Positions 45,561 through 54,195 of a stretch of 64,000 nt of DNA are shown piece after piece. Numbering within the stretch: position 1 is the first letter of the stretch; each line of letters starts with the position of its first letter. The stretch lies in NCBI GenBank assembly GCA_947473305.1, contig CANJCB010000019.1, forward strand, positions 1-64,000. Reading direction: 5' to 3'. The notes beneath the pieces were generated by a model, which saw only the letters and a list, made by a program, of their open reading frames with translations, was not told the DNA's origin and did not search any database. The position numbers and the translations under genes were made by a program. The DNA comes from Rhodospirillales bacterium (GTDB lineage Bacteria > Pseudomonadota > Alphaproteobacteria > ATCC43930 > CGMCC-115725).

Positions 45561-47164
45561 TGGCAAGGACTTTCACCTTCGGGACGGGGAGTTCGCTCCT
45601 CGTCCTAGCCCTCCTCGCCTTCGGCGCAATAAATCCCGCCTCCGCGCAGATTCCTCAGCGGTCGATGGATACCCAGGGCGCCGACCCGTCGACGGCCCCC
45701 TCGCATACGGAAGAAATCCACGAGCTTTTCGAAAAAAAGCCCTTGGTCATGGATCCGGCCGCGAAGCCTACGGCCTTCGATACGAAGCGCTTCGGCCCTG
45801 ACCCGAGCTATCCCGAAAATTACAACCAGAAGGAACAGCTCGAGATCTATGGCGGCAAGTACGCCGTCCCGTCCCAGCGTCCCGCCATCGAATTCGGCTA
45901 TCCGCAGTATTCGACGGGACCTATACCGGAAGGTCTGACCCTCTTCGGCGACAAGAACCTGTCCCGTCCCCAACTCATGATCTTTGGCGATGTCCGCTCC
46001 GCGGTCGCCTATAATGACGGGGGAAAGAAAGGCAACGCCCAGGTGGCGGTGCGGGCCAATATCGACGTCGACCTGGCGCTGACCTCGACCGAACGTATTC
46101 ATGCCTTCTTCCGCCCCCTCGATCGCGGCGGGCAGTTCACCCGCTACGAATTCGCAGGCCCGAACAAGACCGACGGACATTTCCTCCTCAACGGAAATAT
46201 CCAGACGCTCTTCTTCGAGGGTGATATCGGATCCATCCTCGGCGGCATCCGGAACCAATACGCGTCCTTCGACATGCCTATCGCTTTCGGCAAGATGCCC
46301 CTGTTCCTGCAGAACGGCATCTGGGCCAATAGCGCGATGATCGGCGGCGCGGTGACGATCCCGTCGAAGAACAGCCGCCTGCTCGACATCACGAACATGG
46401 ACATCACCTTCTTCGGCGGCCGGGACGACGTGTCGACCCCGGCCATCGTGCAGCGTGGGACCAACCAGTTCGACCTCCATGCCGGCCGCATAGCCGGTGT
46501 GACCGGCTGGGCCGATATGGGGGGCGGCTACCTCGAATGGGGCTACGGCCGCGTCGAGGACGGCCGCCAGAACGGTCCCGGTTTCGGCTACAACAACTTC
46601 ACCCTGGCCTGGAGCAAGCGCTACTTCGGCAAGGTATCGAACAGCCTGCGCGTGATCTGGAACACCGGGCAGGATCCGGGAACCGGCAACGGCCGCCAGA
46701 CGGCCGACGGCTTCCTCCTTCTCATGGAAAATTCCTGGATTTCGCCGCTTGAACAGACGCTGGTTCCCTATGCCAACTTCTTCTTCGGCAGCGACCGGCC
46801 GCAGGCGTTGATCCGCGACGCCGGCGCAGGCGGACCGTTGAACAATACCGGCATCAACTTCGAGACGGACGGCCTCACAGGCTTCCCGAAACTCGACGAT
46901 AGCGGCAACAACACTTACGGCGGCGCGATCGGGGTGGAATATCTCTTCAGCCTCGAGCAGCAGATCGTCGTCGAAGCGGCAACCGTGCAGACTATGAAGA
47001 GCCGGGCTGACCGGATCGCCAAGGGACCGCAATACGCACTTGGGATCCGCTATCAGAGGCCGTTGACGAAGAGTCTTATCCTGCGTCTCGACGGTATCGT
47101 GGCCAAGCGCATCAGCGACGACGACGTCGCCGGCGCGCGTGTTGAACTACGTTGGAAGTTCTGA
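45560..47164 (+). CDS. Outer-membrane beta-barrel protein (porin-like)
   Basis: The 534-residue protein has a signal peptide (ending ASAQ) and contains no cysteine at all. After ~100 residues of soluble, Pro-rich sequence it shows alternating hydrophobic strands with many Gly, Tyr, Phe and Trp (FGYNNFTLAWSKRYFG, VPYANFFFGSD). It ends in GARVELRWKF, the C-terminal aromatic residue used by the Bam machinery. I infer a barrel; a specific porin family is not recognised. Its ATG overlaps the previous stop (TGATG). In this operon it may be the sleeve through which a multihaem cytochrome reaches outside. Confidence 0.75.
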   Translation: MARTFTFGTGSSLLVLALLAFGAINPASAQIPQRSMDTQGADPSTAPSHTEEIHELFEKKPLVMDPAAKPTAFDTKRFGPDPSYPENYNQKEQLEIYGGKYAVPSQRPAIEFGYPQYSTGPIPEGLTLFGDKNLSRPQLMIFGDVRSAVAYNDGGKKGNAQVAVRANIDVDLALTSTERIHAFFRPLDRGGQFTRYEFAGPNKTDGHFLLNGNIQTLFFEGDIGSILGGIRNQYASFDMPIAFGKMPLFLQNGIWANSAMIGGAVTIPSKNSRLLDITNMDITFFGGRDDVSTPAIVQRGTNQFDLHAGRIAGVTGWADMGGGYLEWGYGRVEDGRQNGPGFGYNNFTLAWSKRYFGKVSNSLRVIWNTGQDPGTGNGRQTADGFLLLMENSWISPLEQTLVPYANFFFGSDRPQALIRDAGAGGPLNNTGINFETDGLTGFPKLDDSGNNTYGGAIGVEYLFSLEQQIVVEAATVQTMKSRADRIAKGPQYALGIRYQRPLTKSLILRLDGIVAKRISDDDVAGARVELRWKF

Positions 47165-47186
47165 ACTTTTGAAGAGGGGGGTGCCC

Positions 47187-48521
47187 ATGTCTTTCGGCCA
47201 GCGCATCGTGTCCTGGGGCATCTGGGCCGCCCTCGGGATTGGCCTTGTCCTTTCCACCGGAGGAGCCATGGCTCAATCGGCCCAGGACGGGATCCATCTC
47301 GGCGTCACCACCTGTGCCGGCAGCACCTGCCATGGCCGGGTGGAGCGTTTCGCCAACTCCCCAATCGCCCAGAACGAATATCTCATCTGGTCGCAGAAGG
47401 ACCCGCACGCGAAGGCCTTCAAGGCCTTGGAGAGCGAGCGGGGCAAGCGAATCGCGCAGAACCTGGGCCTGCCCAGCGCCCAGTCGGCGGAACTCTGCCT
47501 CGGCTGTCACACGGATAACGCCCCCGCTGCCAAGCGCAGCCGGCAGTTCCAGCTTGCGGACGGCGTCGGATGCGAAACCTGCCATGGCGCCGCCGAAAAG
47601 TGGCTCGGCATCCATGTGGCCGGCAGCCCGCATAACGAGAATGTGGCGGCCGGCATGTATCCGACCGACCAGCCCGTTGCCCGGGCGAAGCTTTGCCTCT
47701 CCTGCCATATGGGCGACAACAGCAAGTATCCGACCCATCAGCTCATGGGCGCGGGGCATCCCCGCATTCCCTTCGAGCTCGATACCTTCACGGCGATCCA
47801 GCCGGCGCATTACAACGTCAACGCCGACTACGTCCGCCGCAAGGGTCAGCCCAACGGCGTGCAGATCTGGGCCATCGGCCAGGCTGTCGCGCTCGGCAAC
47901 ATGATGAACGGGCTCCTCGACGCCAAGCGGAACCGCGACGGCGCGATCCCGGACTTCGTGTTCTTCGAATGCCAGTCCTGCCATCACCCGATGACCCAGC
48001 CCCGCTGGGAAGCGCGGGCTTCGACGGGTCTTGGGCCGGGGCAGATCCTGTTCAACGACGCCAATGCGCTGATGCTGCGGATCGCGGCCCAGCGCGTGGC
48101 GCCCAACCTGGCCCAGCAGCTCTTCGACCGCACCGTGGCACTGCACCAGGGCATGAACGACAGCCGCCAGAAGGTCCTGGAGGAAGCCGCGAAGCTTCGC
48201 GACATCTCCAACCAACTGGTCCAGGCCTTCGCCGAGCGTCGCTTCAACGCGGAGGATATTCGGGCGCTCATGGACGGCGTGATCGACGCCGGGGTCAACC
48301 GTAACGACTTCACCGCATACGGCGGCGCCGAACAGGCCAGCATGGCTCTGTCGGCGATCCTCTCGACCATGCGGAACCTCGGTCAGATCGACGACGGCAA
48401 GTTCAAGACGGCCCAGGCCGCGCTGAACAAGGTCTATGCCGCGGTCGAGAAGGACGACGCCTTCAAGCCGTCGACCTTCGTCGCGGCGCTGAAGGACTTC
48501 CAGGCGGCGATGCCGAAGTAA
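47187..48521 (+). CDS. Pentahaem cytochrome c (cytochrome c554-like), paralogue 2
   Basis: The 444-residue protein has a signal peptide (MSFGQRIVSWGIWAALGIGL, cleaved near AMAQ). It repeats the layout of the protein at 42424: one CX4CH motif (CAGSTCH, Cys43) and four CxxCH motifs (CLGCH, CETCH, CLSCH, CQSCHH, last Cys 262), with GAGHPRIPFELDTF. The C-terminal third is helical and haem-free. The two copies flank the pentahaem protein and the porin. ATG 47187 follows GAGGGGG; an upstream extension to 47139 overlaps the porin gene. It ends the operon, and a strong terminator follows. Confidence 0.85.
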   Translation: MSFGQRIVSWGIWAALGIGLVLSTGGAMAQSAQDGIHLGVTTCAGSTCHGRVERFANSPIAQNEYLIWSQKDPHAKAFKALESERGKRIAQNLGLPSAQSAELCLGCHTDNAPAAKRSRQFQLADGVGCETCHGAAEKWLGIHVAGSPHNENVAAGMYPTDQPVARAKLCLSCHMGDNSKYPTHQLMGAGHPRIPFELDTFTAIQPAHYNVNADYVRRKGQPNGVQIWAIGQAVALGNMMNGLLDAKRNRDGAIPDFVFFECQSCHHPMTQPRWEARASTGLGPGQILFNDANALMLRIAAQRVAPNLAQQLFDRTVALHQGMNDSRQKVLEEAAKLRDISNQLVQAFAERRFNAEDIRALMDGVIDAGVNRNDFTAYGGAEQASMALSAILSTMRNLGQIDDGKFKTAQAALNKVYAAVEKDDAFKPSTFVAALKDFQAAMPK

Positions 48522-48547
48522 GCTTCGCCAAAAGCACCAAGGATCGA

Positions 48548-48574
48548 GGGAGGGCCTGGGGCCCTCCCTTTTTT
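48548..48574 (+). terminator. Rho-independent terminator of the electron-transfer operon
   Basis: GGGAGGGCC and GGCCCTCCC form a perfect 9-bp GC stem with a 3-base loop, followed by TTTTTT. It lies 26 bp after the last cytochrome gene and before the convergent DMT gene. Confidence 0.9.
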
Positions 48575-49506
48575 CATGCGCCGGGAAGCGGTGAGATTTT
48601 CATGGGCTCGGCTCCCTCGTCCCGCGCCACCTTCGCCTCGCGATGCGCCACATAGAGGGTGGAGCCCGCGATGACGGCAGCTCCCACCCAGGTCCAGAGA
48701 TCGAGCGTTTCGGCGAAAAGGAAATAGCCCAAGACAGCGGCGACCGGCAGCCGCAGGAATTCGAAGGGCGCGCAGGCGCTGGCATCCGCCAGTCGATAGG
48801 CCCTTGCCGTCGAAAAATGGGCTAACGTCCCGCAAACTCCCAATCCCAGGAGCCAGCCCCATTGGGACAGCGAAGGCCAGCTCCAGGTAAAGAGGGCGGG
48901 AATGAGGGAGAGCGGCGTCAGGTAGAGCGTCATATAGGCGACGATCGTCGCCGGCGATTCCGTCCGCGCGAGGTATTTCACCGTGACCGAGTTCATCCCG
49001 CTCGCTCCGGCGGAGAGAAGAATGAACAGGAGGCCGACCTCCATGACCGACACGCCCGGCCGCAGGATGACCAACACCCCGACGAAGCCGAGCGCGACCG
49101 CCGCCCAACGCCGGATCCTGACCGTCTCCCCGAGGATCAGGGCCGCTCCCGCGGTAGCAAAGAGCGGTGCGGTGAAATTCAGCGCCGTCGCAATCGCGAT
49201 GGGCACGAGGGTCACGCCGTAGAACCAGGCGCTCATCGAAACGAAACTGACGAAGCCGCGCAGTGAATAGAAGCCGACCTTGGTCGTTTTGAGCCCGGAA
49301 GCGCCGGACCGCACCATCCAGGGCAACATCGTCAGGAAACTGACAAAGCAGCGGAAGAACGTCACCACGAAGGGATGTAATTCCGCCGTCGCCTCGCGGG
49401 CGAAAACAACCATCAGGCTCGACAGGAACCCGTTGAGGATGGTCCAGAGGGCGGCCTGGGTTATCGGCGCCAGGCCTCTACCGGCAACCGATCCCTCTGA
49501 GGTCAT
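48574..49506 (-). CDS. DMT-superfamily (EamA) transporter
   Basis: The 310-residue protein has ten hydrophobic segments in two EamA repeats. FLSSLMVVFAREATAELHPF opens the first, and WLLGLGVCGTLAHFSTARAY with FEFLRLPVAAVLGYFLFAETL marks the second, the common DMT pattern. It should move a small metabolite or amino acid across the inner membrane. It is downstream of the enoyl-CoA hydratase gene on the same strand, 21 bp apart, so they may be co-transcribed. The substrate is unknown. Confidence 0.85.
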   Translation of the reverse strand: MTSEGSVAGRGLAPITQAALWTILNGFLSSLMVVFAREATAELHPFVVTFFRCFVSFLTMLPWMVRSGASGLKTTKVGFYSLRGFVSFVSMSAWFYGVTLVPIAIATALNFTAPLFATAGAALILGETVRIRRWAAVALGFVGVLVILRPGVSVMEVGLLFILLSAGASGMNSVTVKYLARTESPATIVAYMTLYLTPLSLIPALFTWSWPSLSQWGWLLGLGVCGTLAHFSTARAYRLADASACAPFEFLRLPVAAVLGYFLFAETLDLWTWVGAAVIAGSTLYVAHREAKVARDEGAEPMKISPLPGA

Positions 49507-49527
49507 TTTCGCCCCTTGGGGGCGGGC

Positions 49528-50304
49528 CTAACGCCCCTTCCAGTTGGGCTTGCGCTTCTCGGCGAAGGCTCTCGGCCCTTCCTTGTAGTCCTCGCTCGCC
49601 CGAAGAGCCGCCTGAGCCGGATAGATCGTGGTCATGGCGGTCTTCAGATCCGCTGCGTCGAGTGCGGCATAAACCACCTGCTTCGAAGCTCGGATCGAAA
49701 GCGGCGAGCATTCGATGATCTGCTCCGCCCAGCGCTTGGCCGCAGCAAGGGCCTCGCCCGTGGGCACCACCTCGTTTACGAAGCCGAGCTTCAATCCCTC
49801 CTCCGCGGAAACCCGGCGGCCGGTCAGGATCATGCCCAACGCCTGCTTCTGAGGGATCATGCGGGGCAAGCGATGAACGCCGCCCGCCGCCGCCATCAAA
49901 CCGACACGCGGTTCCGGCAGGGCGAAAATCGCATTCTCGGCGGCGATGATGAGATCACAAGCGAGTGCCAATTCGAACCCACCGCCCATGGCGACGCCGT
50001 TCACCGCGGCGATCACGGGCTTGATCATCTCGAACCGCTTGGTCAGGCCGCCAAAGCCCGTAGGCTGCGTCGACATGGGGTTTCCCGCCGCGGTGTATTT
50101 GAGATCGTTCCCAGCCGAAAAAGCCTTTTCGCCCGCGCCGGTCAGGATCGCGACCCAAAGCTCAGGGTTGGCCTCGAAAGCGTCGAACACTTCCACCAGC
50201 TCGTCATGCGCCGGGGCATGCAGCGAATTCATGACCTCGGGCCGATTGAGCGTGACGATACAGATCCGTCCCTCCGTCGCGACCGAGCAATATTGATAAG
50301 CCAC
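49528..50304 (-). CDS. Enoyl-CoA hydratase/isomerase family protein
   Basis: The 258-residue crotonase has SAGNDLKY (first oxyanion loop), NGVAMGGGFELALACDLIIA with the second oxyanion and the catalytic Glu of FELA, and LPEPRVGLMAAAGGVHRLPR with the second Glu. Both Glu of true hydratases are thus present. GTG 50304 (VAYQYCS) follows GGGGAGGAC and starts at the fold; the frame extends to 50385 with no support. The substrate chain length is not predictable. Confidence 0.88.
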   Translation of the reverse strand: MAYQYCSVATEGRICIVTLNRPEVMNSLHAPAHDELVEVFDAFEANPELWVAILTGAGEKAFSAGNDLKYTAAGNPMSTQPTGFGGLTKRFEMIKPVIAAVNGVAMGGGFELALACDLIIAAENAIFALPEPRVGLMAAAGGVHRLPRMIPQKQALGMILTGRRVSAEEGLKLGFVNEVVPTGEALAAAKRWAEQIIECSPLSIRASKQVVYAALDAADLKTAMTTIYPAQAALRASEDYKEGPRAFAEKRKPNWKGR

Positions 50305-50444
50305 CGTTCGTCCTCCCCATAAATTCCGGCTTTGCCGACAATACTTCAATCGACGTAGTCTTGCCCGTTCGGCGCGCCGGTGCAATTCCTCATCCGGTCA
50401 TAATTCACGTTCATCTTGTCGCGTATCTTTTTCGGAGCCCGCCC

Positions 50445-51647
50445 GTGCCGGTCATCCCCCCACCGCCCCCCTCTTCCCCTCTGCCGGACGGTCGCTCCGC
50501 CGTTCGTCCGAGCGTGTTGCAGTTGCCGGTTTCGAGGATCGCCGAGGTCTCCGCGCTCGGCTTCGGCGATCCCGATATCGTCACGCTTTGGTACGGCGAG
50601 GGCGACTTGTCGACGCCGGACTTCATTTGCGACGCCGCCACCGCCGCTCTAAAAAGAGGGGAGACATTCTACACTTATAAGCGCGGCCTGCCGCAGCTTC
50701 GCCAGGCTGTCGCGCATTACCTTACCGACCTTTACGCGAGACCGACCGCGATGGACCGGATCACGGTCACCTCCTCGGGTATGAATGCGATCATGCTCGC
50801 CTGCCAGGCGATCCTCGACGCGGGCGACAACTTGGCCGCCGTCTCGCCCGTCTGGCCCAATGTCGCCGGCGCTGTGGGAGCGCTTGGGGCCGAGGTGAGG
50901 GCCGTCCACCTCACCCCCCGCCAGGATGGCGGCTGGAGCTTCGATCTCGACCGGGTCATTGCCGCCTGCGACGCGCGGACACGCGCGGTTTTCGTCAATT
51001 CCCCGGGCAATCCGACCGGTTGGGTCATGCCCCAGCGCGACGCCGAAGACCTCCTCGCCTTCACGCGGTCGCGCGGTCTCTGGCTGATCGCGGACGAGGT
51101 CTATGCCCGGATCGTCTATGAGGGGCGCGCCGCGCCCTCTTTCCACGATCTGACGGAACCCGAAGACCGCGTCATCGTCATCAACAGCTTTTCGAAATCC
51201 TGGGCCATGACCGGGTGGCGGCTCGGCTGGATGGCGGCGCCCGAGGAACTCACTCCCGCAATAGACAAGCTCGTCGAATACAATACGAGCGGCGCTCCCG
51301 CTTTTCTTCAGGAAGGGGCGCTCACCGCGGTCACCGAGGGCGAGCCTCTGGTGGCCCGGATCGTGGAGCAATGCCGCCAAGGCCGGGATATCCTGGTCGA
51401 TGGTCTCCAGCGCTTTCCGCGGATCACCCTCGCCAGACCCGAAGGCGCATTCTATGCCTTCTGCCGGGTCGACGGGATGGCAGACAGCCTCTCCTTCGCA
51501 AAAGACATTCTGCACCGGTGCAAGGTCGGGGTGGCGCCGGGCTCGGCTTTTGGAGAAGCTGGCGAAGGTTATCTGCGGCTTTGCTTCGCCAGTTCGGCGG
51601 ATAAACTCCGCCTCGCATTGGACCGACTCACCCCTGCCCTCAAATAG
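50445..51647 (+). CDS. Class I/II aminotransferase (aspartate-aminotransferase-like)
   Basis: The 400-residue PLP enzyme shows GEGDLSTPDFI at the N-terminus, TSSGMNAIMLACQAIL, NSPGNPTGWVMP (substrate carboxylate binding), LIADEVYARIVYEG (Asp that binds the pyridine N), and NSFSKSWAMTGWRLGW with the PLP lysine. GTG 50445 is preferred because GGAG lies 7 bp before it; the longer frame from 50361 adds a low-complexity leader. It is divergent from the hydratase gene. The amino acid specificity is not clear. Confidence 0.87.
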   Translation: MPVIPPPPPSSPLPDGRSAVRPSVLQLPVSRIAEVSALGFGDPDIVTLWYGEGDLSTPDFICDAATAALKRGETFYTYKRGLPQLRQAVAHYLTDLYARPTAMDRITVTSSGMNAIMLACQAILDAGDNLAAVSPVWPNVAGAVGALGAEVRAVHLTPRQDGGWSFDLDRVIAACDARTRAVFVNSPGNPTGWVMPQRDAEDLLAFTRSRGLWLIADEVYARIVYEGRAAPSFHDLTEPEDRVIVINSFSKSWAMTGWRLGWMAAPEELTPAIDKLVEYNTSGAPAFLQEGALTAVTEGEPLVARIVEQCRQGRDILVDGLQRFPRITLARPEGAFYAFCRVDGMADSLSFAKDILHRCKVGVAPGSAFGEAGEGYLRLCFASSADKLRLALDRLTPALK

Positions 51648-51805
51648 CCCCTTTTACAAAGCGGGCATCTGCCTACATATAAAGATAGGGTCCGTCGGAG
51701 CCGACGTCTTGCGATGCGACACCCTATGAAAGGCTCCGGCCATTCGGGCGGCCTCTCGAACCGTATCCCCGGCAAGGGCCGCCTGGGTATCGGAAGGAGG
51801 ACTCG

Positions 51806-52252
51806 ATGCACGTTGAGAGCATCCTCAAGGCCAAGGGAACGAAAGTCCTGACGGTCTCCCCTCATGCCACGATCGCTGATGCGGTCGAGCTTCTCTCTCG
51901 CCATGGCATTGGCGCGGTCGTGGTCAGCGGCGACGGAGCGTCTGTCGTTGGTATTCTTTCCGAACGCGATGTGGTGCGAGCCCTCGCCAAGGGAGGGACG
52001 GGCGTTCTGGAACAGAAGGTCGCGTCGCTCATGACGGTCGACGTTTTCACCTGCGATCCCGACGATACCGTCGGCGAAATCATGTCAATGATGACGACCC
52101 GCCGGATCCGCCACCTGCCGGTGCTACGGGACGGCAAGCTCAGCGGCATCGTCAGCATTGGGGACGCGGTCAAGTACCGGCTCGAAGAAATCGAGCTGGA
52201 AGCCTCGTCCCTGAGGAATTTCATCGTCGGAGCCGGACCAGCCGCTGTCTAA
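51806..52252 (+). CDS. CBS-domain pair protein
   Basis: The 148-residue protein consists of two CBS motifs forming one Bateman module: VSPHATIADAVELLSRHGIGAVVV, GILSERDVVRALAKGG, then FTCDPDDTVGEIMSMMTTRRIRHLPV with DGKLSGIVSIGDAVKY. Such stand-alone modules bind adenosine nucleotides and modulate partner proteins. GGAAGGAGG lies before the ATG. A 158-bp gap precedes it. Confidence 0.88.
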   Translation: MHVESILKAKGTKVLTVSPHATIADAVELLSRHGIGAVVVSGDGASVVGILSERDVVRALAKGGTGVLEQKVASLMTVDVFTCDPDDTVGEIMSMMTTRRIRHLPVLRDGKLSGIVSIGDAVKYRLEEIELEASSLRNFIVGAGPAAV

Positions 52253-52360
52253 CCCGGCAGCGGGCAGGATGCGATAATTCTCGCCTCGCCGAGGCGAAGG
52301 GAAGGGATTTGTCTGTGTAAAGCCCATCAAATATGTGCAAAATGATTCCTAGGGGGTTTT

Positions 52361-52435
52361 ATGACGGCTGTGCGAGCGGTCACTGCGGTCTTTCAAAAAA
52401 TAATCAAAATGGATGATGGTGGTTTCGCGCTTTGA
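52361..52435 (+). CDS. Possible 24-residue small protein
   Basis: ATG 52361 follows AGGGGG at short spacing and reads MTAVRAVTAVFQKIIKMDDG plus four residues to a stop. It has an amphipathic look. No homology is recognised; it could be a leader or a chance frame. The next tiny frame starts 16 bp after its stop. Confidence 0.25.
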   Translation: MTAVRAVTAVFQKIIKMDDGGFAL

Positions 52436-52451
52436 GTTGGGGGGAGAGCGC

Positions 52452-52556
52452 ATGATCGATCAGGCAGGACAAAAGTCGGCCGTATTGCCGGTGGAGAGAC
52501 CCTCGCCGGGCTCGTCTCGTGCACTCCGTTTTTTCCGCGGGGGATCCGGGCGCTAG
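52452..52556 (+). CDS. Possible 34-residue small protein
   Basis: ATG 52452 is preceded by GGGGGGAGAG, a stronger ribosome site than many genes here have. It starts MIDQAGQKSAVLPVERPSPG and ends in a basic tail (RFFRGGSGR). The stop lies inside the palindrome GGGCGCTAGCGCCC, just before the response-regulator gene at 52581. It may be a leader peptide or a small protein; I cannot confirm expression. Confidence 0.3.
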   Translation: MIDQAGQKSAVLPVERPSPGSSRALRFFRGGSGR

Positions 52557-52580
52557 CGCCCGTGAGCGAGGACAAAAGAG

Positions 52581-53816
52581 ATGTTGCCCAAGAGTAGTTT
52601 CTGCATTGTCGAAGATGACCGGGCAGTCAGTCATCGGATTTCCTCAATATTGTCCGAAGCCGGTCATTCGGTGACTGTCGCGGCAACCAGCGTTGAGGCT
52701 TTCGACACCATCGCCCAGTCCGCGCCGGACTGTATCCTCGTCGATATCCTGCTTCCCCATATCGACGGCTACGACTTTTGTCGGCGCGTTCGGCAGGATC
52801 CGAGGCTGCGCCGCACCAAGATCGTCGTCATGTCCACGAAGCCCTATGAGGCCGATCGCCGCGAAGCGATCGCCATGGGTGCTGCCGGCTATATCCTGAA
52901 GCCGATTCGGGACAACCTACTGGCGCTCCTGGAAGAAATCCTCCTCGACCGGGTCGAGCTTCATTATTGGGGCGTGCGCGGCACATTGCCGGTGCCCGGC
53001 CGGGGAACCCTGCGCTACGGCGGGAACACGTCCTGCGTCACCATGAGCTTCGGGTCTGACGGCCTCTTCATCTTCGACGCCGGCAGCGGCATCAAGGAGT
53101 TGTCCGACCACCTGATGCAGAAAAAGGCCCGGATCAACGGGCATCTCTTCATCTCCCATTGCCATTGGGACCATATCAACGCGCTGCCCTTCCTGGCGCC
53201 CCTCTACACCCCCGGCAACGAACTCGAGATCATGGGGCCGCCCAATGGCGACCGCCGCATGCTGAAACTGATTAGCGACCAGATGGACGGCGTCTATTTC
53301 CCCGTCACGATCCGGGAATTCGGCTCCCGCGTCAGCTTCCGCGACCTTCGCGAGGAGCAGATGCTGATCGAAGGCATGATGGTCGAGACGATGCTCCTGT
53401 CCCATCCCGGAGCCTGCCTCGGCTATAAGGTCAGCTTCGGCAATACCTCGCTCTGCTACGTCACGGACAACGAGCTTTTCCCCGAGGACACGCCGCAGCA
53501 CGATCCCCGCTATGTCGAAAAGCTCGCTGATTTTGTCCGGGGCGCCGACATCCTCATCACCGACAGCACCTATACGGACGAGGAATATCAGAAGAAAATC
53601 GGCTGGGGCCATTCCTGCCTCACCGAAGTGGCGAAGCTCGCGCATCGCGCCCAGGTGAAGAAGCTCCACCTCTTCCACCATGATCCGGCGCAATCGGACG
53701 ATGCGATTGACCGCAAGCGCAGCCTTACCCAGGCGGTGCTCGACAGCCTGGGCTCGGATACGATCTGCGAAGCCCCGGCCGAGGGCGACACCTTCTCTTT
53801 CAGCAGAAGCGCCTAA
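52581..53816 (+). CDS. Response regulator receiver fused to a metallo-beta-lactamase-fold hydrolase
   Basis: The 411-residue protein joins a receiver domain (1-120: E11/D12/D13 acid pocket, phosphoacceptor Asp55 in LVDILLPH, Lys107 in YILKPI) to an MBL-fold domain (~125-411) with RYGGNTSCV near 145 and SHCHWDH (H193, H195, D197, H198) as the metal site. A further His is near [13 protein letters not shown], Asp at YVTDNE, and a late His at LFHHDP. Phosphorylation would directly switch a hydrolase. No histidine kinase is adjacent. The substrate could be a cyclic nucleotide or phosphodiester, as in RNase Z/PDE-like MBLs. Confidence 0.87.
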   Translation: MLPKSSFCIVEDDRAVSHRISSILSEAGHSVTVAATSVEAFDTIAQSAPDCILVDILLPHIDGYDFCRRVRQDPRLRRTKIVVMSTKPYEADRREAIAMGAAGYILKPIRDNLLALLEEILLDRVELHYWGVRGTLPVPGRGTLRYGGNTSCVTMSFGSDGLFIFDAGSGIKELSDHLMQKKARINGHLFISHCHWDHINALPFLAPLYTPGNELEIMGPPNGDRRMLKLISDQMDGVYFPVTIREFGSRVSFRDLREEQMLIEGMMVETMLLSHPGACLGYKVSFGNTSLCYVTDNELFPEDTPQHDPRYVEKLADFVRGADILITDSTYTDEEYQKKIGWGHSCLTEVAKLAHRAQVKKLHLFHHDPAQSDDAIDRKRSLTQAVLDSLGSDTICEAPAEGDTFSFSRSA

Positions 53817-54121
53817 ACCTTCCTGTCCCGTTCCGGCGCGATCTCGTCGATCGCATGGGCAAGCTTGATATCCCTTTCGCTCAAACCTTCCACGTCATGC
53901 GTCGAGAGGATGATCTCGACCCGGTTGTAGACGTTGAACCATTCCGGATGGTGGTCCATCTTCTCGGCCATGAGCGCGACCTGGCTCATAAAGCCCCAGG
54001 CCTCCATGAAGGTGCCGAAGTGGAAAACCTTGCGGATCGCGTCCCGATCCTCGACCTCGCTCCAGCCACGAAGCTCCCGCAGCGCGCTGCTTCGCGCCGC
54101 GCCCGCCAATCGCTCGACCAT
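53813..54121 (-). CDS. phhB: 4a-hydroxytetrahydrobiopterin dehydratase (PCD/DCoH)
   Basis: The 102-residue protein matches the family across its length: [39 protein letters not shown] (catalytic His pair HHP) and [16 protein letters not shown]. It regenerates the pterin cofactor used by aromatic hydroxylases, or acts in molybdopterin-related roles in organisms lacking such enzymes. Its stop overlaps the RR-MBL stop by 4 bp (convergent genes). Confidence 0.9.
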   Translation of the reverse strand: MVERLAGAARSSALRELRGWSEVEDRDAIRKVFHFGTFMEAWGFMSQVALMAEKMDHHPEWFNVYNRVEIILSTHDVEGLSERDIKLAHAIDEIAPERDRKV

Positions 54122-54195
54122 CTCGTTCCTCCCGCCAGTGTCTCAAGAGAGATGGCCAGATCAGGCGCCGAGATCAAGCCGCGACGAGAAGCGGC

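Larger units (their letters stand above)
52253..52580. other. 328-bp region with two very short reading frames and no clear RNA
   Basis: The gap lies between the CBS gene and the RR-MBL gene. Two tiny frames with good ribosome sites (52361-52435, 52452-52556) are listed separately. A perfect palindrome GGGCGCTAGCGCCC sits at about 52548-52561. I see no tRNA, hairpin-T tract or repeat array. Confidence 0.4.

Noticed and set aside
42424-48521. Known nitrite reductase (NrfA), hydroxylamine oxidoreductase or tetrathionate reductase system
   Set aside because: I see no CxxCK catalytic haem motif, no P460 cross-link pattern and no octahaem chain, so a named enzyme cannot be assigned.
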